From: a bacterium
Lineage (GTDB): Bacteria; UBP15; UBA6099; DSWB01
NCBI GenBank assembly: GCA_020061125.1
Contig: JAGUYV010000266.1
Coordinates: 1-6,729 of the forward strand
Direction of reading: 5' to 3'
DNA: 6,729 nucleotides
Every line of letters begins with the position of its first letter. Within the stretch, counting starts at the first letter, position 1. Both the position numbers and the translations under genes were made by a program. Below are positions 1 through 5,722 of this stretch, one piece after another. Under the pieces are notes generated by a model. It was not told the DNA's origin, did not search any database, and was given only the letters and a program-made list of their open reading frames with translations.

Positions 1-405
1 GCGGGCGTGTGGCTGCTGGCGCGCGGGCACGCTTCGCAGCGCTGGCCGCAGACGCAGGCGCGCATCGTGGAATCCAGAGTCGTGCGCACGGAAAGCGACG
101 ACGGCCCGGGCTATTACGCGGACATCCGCTACGAGTACGCGGTGCGCGGCAGGGCGTATTCCTCGGACAAGGTGTTCGTAGTGAACGAAGTTTACGAGAA
201 ACGCGAGAGTGCGGCGCGGCTTGCGGCGCGCTATCCCGAGGGGCATGAAGCGCGCGCGCATTACAACCCGAAGCGGCCCGCGGACTCGGTTCTGGAGCCG
301 AGGCGCAACGATTCATTTTTTCTGCTGCCGGTTTTCGGGGCGTGCGCGCTGGGCGTGTGCGGTTTGCTTTTCGCCAACCGCCCGCGCCGCGCGCCGCGCG
401 GCTGA
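1..405 (+). CDS. DUF3592-type membrane protein, 5' end outside window
   Basis: The frame is open to the left edge, so the true start is probably outside; the GTG at position 7 is only the first possible start codon inside. The 134 visible codons show the tail of a hydrophobic segment (VWLLA), then a soluble part beginning with SQRWPQTQARIVESRV, a YYADIRYEYAVRGRAYSSD stretch, AARYPEGHEARAHYNPKRP and SVLEP. A second hydrophobic helix follows (about residues 103-124 counted from the GTG), then an Arg-rich tail. An N-terminal helix, a small beta domain with a 'W-P-x-T/Q-x-x-R-I' opening and a 'Y-N/D-P-x-x-P' closing motif, and a C-terminal helix is the usual plan of DUF3592 proteins, which sit in the membrane and have no established function. 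The gene ends with TGA, and composition shifts from GC-rich to AT-rich shortly after it. Family assignment is from motif memory; the role is unknown. Confidence 0.75.
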   Translation, partial: AGVWLLARGHASQRWPQTQARIVESRVVRTESDDGPGYYADIRYEYAVRGRAYSSDKVFVVNEVYEKRESAARLAARYPEGHEARAHYNPKRPADSVLEPRRNDSFFLLPVFGACALGVCGLLFANRPRRAPRG

Positions 406-452
406 CGCGACGGAAGAACAAGAAGCACAAAAAACGGCGAAGCTATTTTCTG

Positions 453-469
453 GATTTATTGGAAAAAGG
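453..469. repeat. Left copy of imperfect direct repeat flanking AT-rich island
   Basis: This 17-nt segment matches 1181-1197 in the same orientation at 14 of 17 positions, including an uninterrupted TATTGGAAA. The two copies bracket the AT-rich membrane-protein gene, about 728 bp apart. It may be a target-site or attachment-type duplication, but AT-rich DNA makes short chance matches easier. Confidence 0.35.
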
Positions 470-473
470 CAGA

Positions 474-496
474 CAAATGTGCTGACTGAACATTTG
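474..496 (-). terminator. Possible weak terminator (inverted repeat) after the island gene
   Basis: CAAATGT (474-480) and ACATTTG (490-496) form a 7-bp stem with a 9-nt loop immediately after the stop codon of the minus-strand membrane-protein gene. Read on the minus strand, a run of five T follows about six bases beyond the stem. The stem is AT-rich and the T-run is displaced, so it is a weak intrinsic terminator at best. It could instead be a protein-binding dyad at the island edge. Confidence 0.3.
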
Positions 497-497
497 C

Positions 498-1088
498 TCA
501 ATCTGGTTTCAACGGGATTAACTTCACTACAAGAGAATATGTATTTATGAGACTTGCTATGATCAATATGATTGTCACCGACATTAAAATAATTGATAGT
601 GTGCAATTCACAGTCAAGATCAGCCCAATTAGAGATGAACAAATCGTGGAAAGAGCAGTGATTACACAGGTTATTAGTTGTTTTTTTGTTATGTCAAAAT
701 CTTCTAGTTCTTTTTTTAATTTGTCTATTTGTGGCATGTATCCTGGAATGGCAAAATCATGATCCGTGCCTGTTGCAGTACAATACGCTTCCATGGCTCG
801 AGGGAAGCTCCCTACTATTTCGCTGACATTTGTAATGATAATTTGATCCCGATTTAATTCATAGCCTTCCAAATTGTCGCGAAATGCTTGATTGTTATGC
901 CGTTCAGCAATTGCCTTGATAATATCTTTGTATTTATTGATGCTGTCAATCCGCATCTGTAAATAAAACAGGCATAGCATGCCTACAAAACCAATGAATG
1001 CAACGAATGTTTGCGCTGTGGTTGAAAAGAAATAGTAGTAATAAACTGGCTGATCGATATGAGATAACAAATCGTTTAGATACGACAT
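498..1088 (-). CDS. Unrecognised three-helix membrane protein, AT-rich
   Basis: I do not recognise a named family. The 196-residue product (from ATG at 1088) opens with an aromatic run YYYYFF (residues 17-21) leading into a first membrane helix (about 25-44: AQTFVAFIGFVGMLCLFYLQ). A basic, helical segment follows, then a soluble middle part (about 50-136) containing a charged stretch DKLKKELEDF, and two closely spaced helices at about 138-160 and 163-186. Positive charges after helix 1 suggest that the middle part is cytoplasmic. An in-frame TTG at 1103 would add five residues. I prefer the ATG, although neither start has a Shine-Dalgarno sequence. Codon use is strongly AT-biased compared with all neighbours, the gene stands alone on its strand, and imperfect direct repeats flank it: signs of recent transfer. 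The soluble-domain-plus-hairpin plan resembles many uncharacterised accessory or defence-type membrane proteins, but there is no direct evidence for such a role. Confidence 0.7.
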   Translation of the reverse strand: MSYLNDLLSHIDQPVYYYYFFSTTAQTFVAFIGFVGMLCLFYLQMRIDSINKYKDIIKAIAERHNNQAFRDNLEGYELNRDQIIITNVSEIVGSFPRAMEAYCTATGTDHDFAIPGYMPQIDKLKKELEDFDITKKQLITCVITALSTICSSLIGLILTVNCTLSIILMSVTIILIIASLINTYSLVVKLIPLKPD

Positions 1089-1093
1089 GCGTA

Positions 1094-1122
1094 ACGATAA
1101 CAAAAAGCAATCTTTATGTCAA
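1094..1122 (-). promoter_or_regulatory. Candidate sigma70-type promoter for the island membrane protein
   Basis: On the minus strand a perfect TTGACA (1122-1117) is followed after exactly 17 bases by TATCGT (1099-1094; four of six bases match TATAAT). The -10 box ends five bases before the ATG at 1088, so transcription would begin at or next to the start codon and give a leaderless or nearly leaderless mRNA. ATCTTT/AAAGAT arms (1110-1115 and 1134-1139) flank the -35 box. It could be chance in AT-rich DNA. Confidence 0.4.
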
Positions 1123-1180
1123 TTCATTAAATCAAAGATATTTTATCGGCAATGCTTCCCGGATTGTACTTGAAAACTGC

Positions 1181-1197
1181 GATCTATTGGAAACGGG
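1181..1197. repeat. Right copy of imperfect direct repeat flanking AT-rich island
   Basis: Partner of 453-469, with 14 of 17 identical positions in the same orientation. It lies three bases from the stop codon of the amidohydrolase, exactly where the composition changes from AT-rich to GC-rich. Confidence 0.35.
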
Positions 1198-1200
1198 AAA

Positions 1201-2601
1201 TCAGTCGAGGCTGAAGAGCACATCGTGGCCGGGCCAGAAGTCCGGCAGTTCCGGGTGTTTGGCCTTGAACCACGAGCCGCGCACGCAGGTGTAGCGCACT
1301 TTTTTGAACGCGCGCAAATCTTCGAGGGGGTTGCCTTCGATGACCGTGAACGAGGCGGTGCGTCCGGGCTTGACCAAGCCCAGGTCCGGGCGATCCACGA
1401 ACTCGGCGGCGCGGTTCGTGGCTGCGCGGATGGCGTCAATTTTGCTCATGCCCACGCTTTCGAGGCGCAGCAGCTCGTCGGCCAGTTCGCCGGGCCAGGC
1501 CACGACCGCGCCGATGTCCGTGCCCGCCACCATGGGGACGCCCGCGGCGAGCAGGTTGGCCGTGTTGCGCTCCTCGGCCGCGTAGCAGTATCGGTTGGCG
1601 CGCGTGTACCCGAACGAGCCGGAGTAATCCACGGCGCTGAAATCCGTCCAGGTTTCGCACACGAACTTGAGTTTTTCCAGGGCCTGCGGTTCGAAGAATT
1701 CGAGCGCCCTGTCGCTTTTCAGAAATCCGATTTTTTCCTCGAAGCGGGCCTGGCTGTCGTTGATGGTGAGGGTGGGGCATATGGTCACGCCGCTGTCGCG
1801 CACCTTCTGAATTTCGTCGTCCAGGAGGTCGCGGTCGTACACGCCGTGTTCCAGGCAGTCAATGTCGAATTCGAGCAGGTGGTGCATGTCCTCGGACCAG
1901 TTGTGGTGCACGCGCACCTTGACGCCGAGGCGGTGTGCGGCGTTGCAAAGGCCGTGGAGCACATCGTCGGCGATGGCGGGCAGGGTGCGCCCGTCCACGA
2001 GCATGCGGGACAGGCGCGTGTATCCGACCTTGATGATGCGCGCGCCCTGGGAGTAGAGGTATTCGGCGATGCGCGCGGCTTCGCGCGGGGTCTTGGGTTC
2101 GTATTTGGGCTGGCCCACAAGCGCGCCCGCAATGGCGGGCACGGGGTGCACGGCCTCGGGGTAGCCGCCCTCGCAACTGAAGATGCCGCCCGAGGCGATG
2201 ATCTCCGGCCCGGGCACGCCGCCGGACAGGACCTTGTTCTTCTGCCGGTTCAGAATCTTGATGGGCGAGAGCATGTCGCACACGCAGGTCACGCCCGCGG
2301 CCACGGTGGCGATGCAGTTGCGGTCCATCTGCTTGAAAGTCCAGAGGCCCGGAACACCCTTCTGCTCGGTCATGTACGGGCTAAGGATGTGCACATGGCA
2401 GTCAATGAGGCCGGGCGTGAGGGTGAGGCCCTGGAGGTCGAGCGTGGCTGCGCCGCCTGGGTCCGCGCAGTCCACATCGCGGATCATGCCGTTCTGGCAG
2501 AGCACGGTTGTCGGGCCGGAGAGTTCGCCGCGTTCCACATCGAGCACCCGCGCGTTGCGCACAAGAACCCGGGGATTGGCAAACGGCAGTTTCTCTAACA
2601 T
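1201..2601 (-). CDS. Metal-dependent amidohydrolase (imidazolonepropionase/prolidase-like)
   Basis: A 466-residue cytosolic amidohydrolase with no signal peptide. The N-terminal beta part carries VLVRNARVLD (residues 12-21). The metal site appears complete: H69-x-H71 in LIDCHVHI, K191 in IIKVGYT (candidate carboxylated lysine), His at 232/233 in VRVHHNW, H252 in DCLEHG, and D362 in AGTDIG. The C-terminus has the family's RAATNRAAEFV and GLVKPGRTASFTVIEGNPLEDL segments. This ligand set is that of binuclear-type amidohydrolases related to imidazolonepropionase and prolidase-like enzymes, which cleave C-N bonds in cyclic amides or dipeptides. The substrate cannot be read from sequence. The reading frame stays open 86 codons upstream, but that extension overlaps the divergent oxidoreductase, lacks family sequence and is rejected; ATG at 2601 gives a normal length. 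The Shine-Dalgarno is weak (AGCGGA). It is divergent to the oxidoreductase at 2708, which suggests common regulation. Confidence 0.88.
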   Translation of the reverse strand: MLEKLPFANPRVLVRNARVLDVERGELSGPTTVLCQNGMIRDVDCADPGGAATLDLQGLTLTPGLIDCHVHILSPYMTEQKGVPGLWTFKQMDRNCIATVAAGVTCVCDMLSPIKILNRQKNKVLSGGVPGPEIIASGGIFSCEGGYPEAVHPVPAIAGALVGQPKYEPKTPREAARIAEYLYSQGARIIKVGYTRLSRMLVDGRTLPAIADDVLHGLCNAAHRLGVKVRVHHNWSEDMHHLLEFDIDCLEHGVYDRDLLDDEIQKVRDSGVTICPTLTINDSQARFEEKIGFLKSDRALEFFEPQALEKLKFVCETWTDFSAVDYSGSFGYTRANRYCYAAEERNTANLLAAGVPMVAGTDIGAVVAWPGELADELLRLESVGMSKIDAIRAATNRAAEFVDRPDLGLVKPGRTASFTVIEGNPLEDLRAFKKVRYTCVRGSWFKAKHPELPDFWPGHDVLFSLD

Positions 2602-2610
2602 TCCGCTAAT

Positions 2611-2616
2611 ATTATA
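2611..2616 (-). promoter_or_regulatory. Candidate -10 box for the amidohydrolase
   Basis: A perfect TATAAT read on the minus strand ends nine bases before the ATG at 2601. No good -35 box lies 16-18 bases upstream; a TCGACA is present only 10 bases upstream, which is too close. If used, the leader would be only a few bases long. Confidence 0.35.
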
Positions 2617-2649
2617 CAAACCGTGTTGTCGAAAACCGAATGAATTTTG

Positions 2650-2684
2650 CGGACATGCCTCTGGCCGGAGTGATATAATCATTC
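2650..2684 (+). promoter_or_regulatory. Candidate promoter with overlapping dyad for the 2708 oxidoreductase
   Basis: CGGACA (2650-2655; four of six bases match TTGACA) is followed after 18 bases by a perfect TATAAT (2674-2679), placing the start of transcription about 20 bases before the ATG. An imperfect 17-nt palindrome (2668-2684), with TGAT/ATCA inner arms and GA/TC outer ends, lies directly over the -10 box, where a repressor could block transcription. No regulator gene is in the window. Confidence 0.45.
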
Positions 2685-2707
2685 GCATCGGGAACGGGGG
2701 CGCGTCC

Positions 2708-3691
2708 ATGAGCCAACTCACTTTCGGCATCCTGTCCACAGCCAGCGTGAACGCGTACGGCTTTCTGCCGTTCGTGAACCGTGTGCGCGGGGTCAGGCTG
2801 CTGGGAATCGCCTCGCGCGATCTCTCCGCCGCGAAACAGTACGCCGGAAAACACGGCATCCCCCGCGCGTACGGGTCTTATGACGAACTGCTCGCGGACT
2901 CGGACATCCGCGCCGTCTACATACCGCTACCAGCAGGAATGCACCGCGCATGGAGCCTGCGTGCGCTGGACGCGGGCAAGCATGTGCTGTGCGAAAAGCC
3001 CATGGCCGTGAATGCGGCCCAGGCCCGCGAGGTGGCCGCTAAAGCCGCGGAAACCGGTCTCACCTTTTCCGAGGGCTACCACTACATGCACCACCCGCTG
3101 TTCCGCAGGATTCTGGACATCGCGGCCGGAGCAGAGATCGGGGATTTGCTGTGCGTCAACGCCGCATTCGGCGTGCCCCTGACGGACAAATCCAAGGTGC
3201 AGTTCAACCCGGATCTGGGGGGCGGGGCGCTGCTGGACACCGGGTGCTATCCCGTGAGCCTGGCGCGCGCGCTGGCTGGAGGCGGCCCGTTCAAGGTCGT
3301 GCGCGCCCGCGCCCGACGCACGGCCTCGGGCGTGGATGGAACCCTGGATGCGGAATTGCTGTTCGGCGCCGGAGTCCGCGCACGCATCCAGTGCAGCATC
3401 GAAAAATTCGTTCCCATGCATGCGCATATCAAAGGCTCCGAGGGCGGCCTGTTCGTGTTTTCCCCGTTCACCCCGGCCATGCCCGCGGGTCCGGTCGTTG
3501 TGCCGCTTTATCTGGCCGTGCTGCAAAAGGGCCGCAGGCTGGAGAGCGTGCGCGTGCCCTCGGCTGTGAGTTACGAGCGCCAGATCCGCGCGTTCCGTGA
3601 CGCCGTGAACCAGGGACGCCGGCCCGAGACAAGCGCGGAGCACGGCGCGCAGGTTCTGGAAATCATGGACGCCATTTACGCCGCCCTGTAA
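2708..3691 (+). CDS. Gfo/Idh/MocA oxidoreductase, dihydrodiol-dehydrogenase-like
   Basis: A 327-residue NAD(P)-dependent oxidoreductase, normal length for the family. The N-terminal Rossmann part begins LTFGILSTASVNAYGFLP (residues 4-21). In place of a strict GxGxxG it has the G-I-L-S-T-A form seen in the dimeric dihydrodiol dehydrogenase and glucose-fructose oxidoreductase branch. The EKP catalytic-lysine motif is at 96-98 (GKHVLCEKPMAVNAAQA). The second domain has EGYHYMHHPLF (122-132) and GGGALLDTGCYPVSLAR (171-187), again typical of the dihydrodiol-dehydrogenase branch. The start at ATG 2708 has GGGGG seven bases upstream and sits directly before the Rossmann strand; the longer in-frame reading starting at 2183 is antisense to the amidohydrolase and is rejected. 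Enzymes of this type oxidise or reduce sugar, cyclitol or diol hydroxyls with a nicotinamide cofactor. The substrate is unknown. It is transcribed divergently from the amidohydrolase. Confidence 0.88.
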   Translation: MSQLTFGILSTASVNAYGFLPFVNRVRGVRLLGIASRDLSAAKQYAGKHGIPRAYGSYDELLADSDIRAVYIPLPAGMHRAWSLRALDAGKHVLCEKPMAVNAAQAREVAAKAAETGLTFSEGYHYMHHPLFRRILDIAAGAEIGDLLCVNAAFGVPLTDKSKVQFNPDLGGGALLDTGCYPVSLARALAGGGPFKVVRARARRTASGVDGTLDAELLFGAGVRARIQCSIEKFVPMHAHIKGSEGGLFVFSPFTPAMPAGPVVVPLYLAVLQKGRRLESVRVPSAVSYERQIRAFRDAVNQGRRPETSAEHGAQVLEIMDAIYAAL

Positions 3692-3995
3692 TATGCGCAA
3701 GGAAAGGTGCATACCAGCGCGGCCTCTGGACGCAAAGGCGCATAAAGTCCGAGAAGGGAAAGCTCTTTTTCATGTGAGCTTAAAGGATGTAGGGCGGCGT
3801 CGCTGAACGCCGCCGCCGCAGGACGCGGACAACCGCGGCAAAGGCAACGATTCCCATAGGTCCGCCGAGGACAGCAAAACATTGACGGGCGGCGTATTCA
3901 ATCAGCCGCCCGGCCCTGCAAGCATCCTCCGAACGACTTGAATAAAATTGCGCAAGAGCAAGCGCTCCATCAAAAATCATCCGGAGAGTCAGGAC
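3692..3995. other. Intergenic gap between the two oxidoreductase genes
   Basis: This gap of about 300 bases has no convincing gene. After the stop at 3691 there are only weak hairpins: TATGC/GCATA (3692-3713) and AAGCTC/GAGCTT (3760-3781, with a T-run in the loop rather than after the stem). Neither is a standard terminator. The REP-like repeat occupies 3784-3928. A TAAAAT at 3943-3948 is a possible -10 box without a clear -35, followed by the small palindrome TTGCGCAA (3948-3955), both upstream of the 3996 gene. Confidence 0.6.
3784..3928. repeat. Pair of inverted REP/BIME-like palindromic units
   Basis: Unit 1 contains an 8-bp perfect stem, GGCGGCGT (3793-3800) with ACGCCGCC (3807-3814), and a 6-nt loop. 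Unit 2 contains GGGCGGC (3887-3893) with GCCGCCC (3905-3911) and an 11-nt loop. Reverse-complementing unit 2 aligns it to unit 1 beyond the stems: both read AGGATG, then T/CAGGGC, then GGCG, then TGAA, then CGCCGCC, with small insertions of 2-4 bases in unit 2. The pair is therefore two diverged inverted copies bracketing about 70 bp, as in bacterial interspersed mosaic elements or a small MITE-like element. No T-run follows either stem, so they are not plain terminators. Confidence 0.55.
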
Positions 3996-5153
3996 ATGGA
4001 CAGGAACAAAATCAAGCTCGCGGTCATAGGCTGCGGCCGCATCGCGCGCCAGGGGCATCTGCCTTATTTGAAAAACCATCCGCGCGCCCGCGTGGCTGCG
4101 GCGGTGGATGTGTCCGAGAGCAACACCAAATCCGTGTGCAGGGAAGCCGGCATCCCGAACGCCTATGACGACGCGGAAAAAATGTTCGCCGCGGAGAAAC
4201 CGGACGGGGTTCTGATCTGCACGCCCAACTGGGCGCACAAGCCGCTCACGCTCATGGCTGCGGAGCATGGCGCGCATGTGTTCTGCGAAAAGCCCATGGC
4301 CGTGAACGCGGCCGAGTGCGAGGACATGATCGCCGCGTGCGGCAAGGCCGGGGTGAACCTGCAAATCGGCATGGTGAAGCGGTTCGACGCCGGGTTCGTG
4401 CGCGCGCGCAAAATGGCCCGGGACGGACGCCTCGGCAGGGTGTCGCAAATCTATGCGTCGTATCTGAATCCGCCGCCGCCGCGTCTGGACGGGCCTGTTT
4501 TCAAAACCGCGGAAAAGTGGGCCGCGCGTTTGGGCGTGGACCTCATGGCCAGCATGGGCCTGTGGCGCATGACCGACGAGCGCACCGGCGGCGGGCAGCT
4601 CCTCGAAATGGGAACCCACCTCCTGGACCTGTTCTTCTACTTCCTTGGCGAACATCCCGAACGGCACGGCGGTTTGCTGAACCGCAACCGGGACGACATG
4701 CGCTGGGAAGACCAGGGCACGCTCATCGTGAAGATGCCCTCGGGCGCGATCTGCACCGCGGAAATGAACATGAGCGTCACCGCGGACAACATGGTGGGGG
4801 AGAAGGGGACGATCTACGGGAGCAGGGCGTCGCTGGCGTTCAACCATGTTAACGCCATGTGGTACGGACTGCCGTTTCACCATTATTACCCGACGCGGCT
4901 CTCGCTGTACCAGGCGCACTCGCCGGTGACCGGGATGGGCTTTCCCGTGTGGCCCATTCCCGCGGGCCGCGCGCATTACATGCACAAACTGCAAATGGAC
5001 TATTTCATAGATGGCATACTGGGGCGCAATCGCGATTATTTCGGGATGGGAGAGGACTTTGCGGCGACGGGGCGCGACGGCCTAGAAGCCATGCGCGTGA
5101 TCAGCGCGGCGTATGAGGCGCGCGAGGTGTCCGGCGCCGCGGGCGCGCCATAG
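3996..5153 (+). CDS. Gfo/Idh/MocA family oxidoreductase
   Basis: A 385-residue NAD(P)-dependent oxidoreductase. The N-terminal Rossmann fold has a classical KLAVIGCGRIARQGHLPYL (residues 8-25, GxGxxA type). The EKP motif is at 98-100 (HVFCEKPMAVNAAE), and LQIGMVKRFDAGF follows at 122-134. The C-terminal domain carries GGGQLLEMGTHLLDLF (198-213), with H208 a likely catalytic histidine. An unusual proline run, NPPPPRLDGP (158-167), and an aromatic/His-rich stretch near 289-305 are probably substrate-side loops. ATG at 3996 has GGAG nine bases upstream and sits just before the Rossmann strand; an in-frame ATG at 3948 adds 16 basic, non-family residues and is less likely. This is a different subgroup from the oxidoreductase at 2708 (only the Rossmann and EKP segments are clearly alike), so it is not a recent tandem duplicate. 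Substrate unknown; sugar or inositol derivatives are typical of the family. Confidence 0.88.
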   Translation: MDRNKIKLAVIGCGRIARQGHLPYLKNHPRARVAAAVDVSESNTKSVCREAGIPNAYDDAEKMFAAEKPDGVLICTPNWAHKPLTLMAAEHGAHVFCEKPMAVNAAECEDMIAACGKAGVNLQIGMVKRFDAGFVRARKMARDGRLGRVSQIYASYLNPPPPRLDGPVFKTAEKWAARLGVDLMASMGLWRMTDERTGGGQLLEMGTHLLDLFFYFLGEHPERHGGLLNRNRDDMRWEDQGTLIVKMPSGAICTAEMNMSVTADNMVGEKGTIYGSRASLAFNHVNAMWYGLPFHHYYPTRLSLYQAHSPVTGMGFPVWPIPAGRAHYMHKLQMDYFIDGILGRNRDYFGMGEDFAATGRDGLEAMRVISAAYEAREVSGAAGAP

Positions 5154-5179
5154 AAAAGCCCCGGCGGGTTGGCCGGGGC
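5154..5179 (-). terminator. Rho-independent terminator of the cold shock gene
   Basis: GCCCCGGC (5158-5165) and GCCGGGGC (5172-5179) form a perfect 8-bp GC stem with a 6-nt loop. On the minus strand it is followed at once by TTTT, so it terminates the cold shock transcript, whose stop codon is 33 bases earlier. On the plus strand no T-run follows, so it is at best a structural 3' end for the oxidoreductase converging from the other side. Confidence 0.8.
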
Positions 5180-5211
5180 ATCGCTGGCGTGTTGGAAAAG
5201 GGCGGCAGGAG

Positions 5212-5418
5212 TTAGAGTTTGGTCACATTAGCCGCTTGTTCGCCTTTGGGTCCGGTGACGATTTCGAATTCCACTTCCTGTCCTTCGTCCAGGGTTTTGT
5301 ATCCATCATCCTGGATTGCGGAATAGTGGACGAAAACATCGTTGCCTTCGGGGCGCTGGATAAAACCAAAGCCCTTGCTGGCGTTGAACCATTTGACGGT
5401 GCCTCGCATCCTTTCCAT
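5212..5418 (-). CDS. CspA-family cold shock protein
   Basis: A 68-residue single cold shock domain, full length for the family. It opens [12 protein letters not shown], has the RNP1 motif KGFGFI at residues 15-20 and RNP2 VFVH at 28-31, then a [16 protein letters not shown] segment and an AANVTKL end. Such proteins bind single-stranded RNA and DNA in the cytoplasm through the aromatic residues of RNP1 and RNP2, and act as RNA chaperones; some are cold-induced and others constitutive. The start at 5418 is fixed by AAGGAGG eight bases upstream (5433-5427), the best ribosome binding site in the window; the second ATG at 5409 is less well placed. A strong-looking promoter lies about 220 bases upstream and an intrinsic terminator follows, so it forms its own transcription unit. 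It lies downstream of, and on the same strand as, the fhlB-like gene. Confidence 0.97.
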   Translation of the reverse strand: MERMRGTVKWFNASKGFGFIQRPEGNDVFVHYSAIQDDGYKTLDEGQEVEFEIVTGPKGEQAANVTKL

Positions 5419-5640
5419 CAGGCCGGCCTCCTTGTTCTGTGCTCGTGTTCAGCCCGTACGGCGTTTCTGGTACAGGCAAAGAAGGCCAGCGCTTCTGTTG
5501 CCTTACAGAGAACCACATACACCTAAACACACCTGTGGGCTTGGCCCACGCAAAATGCAGACCATCGCCAATCAGCCTTCCGATCATTCAGTTGGGGAAT
5601 GAAATCGCGTCTGTTCAGCAACTGCGCCTGCACCTCGACC
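5419..5640 (-). promoter_or_regulatory. Long 5' leader of the cold shock gene
   Basis: If transcription starts near 5640, the mRNA carries about 220 untranslated bases. A perfect GTGGGC/GCCCAC hairpin with a 3-nt loop lies at 5535-5549. No coding frame with a ribosome binding site is evident. Long structured leaders are a known feature of cold-regulated csp mRNAs, where they change fold with temperature; whether this one does so is inference. Confidence 0.5.
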
Positions 5641-5646
5641 TAATTG

Positions 5647-5674
5647 ATCTTATCATGAGAGGATGCTGTGTCAA
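5647..5674 (-). promoter_or_regulatory. Sigma70-type promoter of the cold shock gene
   Basis: On the minus strand a perfect TTGACA (5674-5669) is followed after 16 bases by TAAGAT (5652-5647; four of six bases match TATAAT). The box pair lies in a locally AT-richer stretch, 49 bases after the stop codon of the fhlB-like gene, and points toward the cold shock gene. Confidence 0.6.
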
Positions 5675-5722
5675 GTGGGGTCTGGAAAATATAAATGGCG
5701 TGAATAAAAGCGATTTTGCGGG

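Noticed and set aside
1156-1199. TTCCCG/CGGGAA inverted repeat after the amidohydrolase stop
   Set aside because: The 32-nt loop is too long and no T-run follows, so it is not a convincing terminator.
998-1294. A plus-strand 98-codon frame running from the island into the amidohydrolase region
   Set aside because: It overlaps two minus-strand genes antisense, has no ribosome binding site, and changes composition midway.
1225-2598. A 457-codon open frame on the plus strand, antisense to the amidohydrolase
   Set aside because: Its product is Val/Ala/Gly/His-rich with no family motifs, a usual by-product of third-position GC bias. The minus strand has complete amidohydrolase metal ligands.
2183-2707. 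Upstream extension of the first oxidoreductase frame
   Set aside because: It lies wholly antisense to the amidohydrolase and the promoter region; the family fold begins exactly after the ATG at 2708.
2927-3712. A 261-codon open frame on the minus strand under the first oxidoreductase
   Set aside because: A shadow frame with no ribosome binding site or domain signature.
3692-3713. TATGC/GCATA hairpin directly after the first oxidoreductase
   Set aside because: Five base pairs with a 12-nt loop and no T-run; likely chance.
3780-4994. A 404-codon open frame on the minus strand, antisense to the second oxidoreductase
   Set aside because: Low-complexity Arg/His/Val-rich sequence with no motif; the plus strand carries an unambiguous Gfo/Idh/MocA protein.
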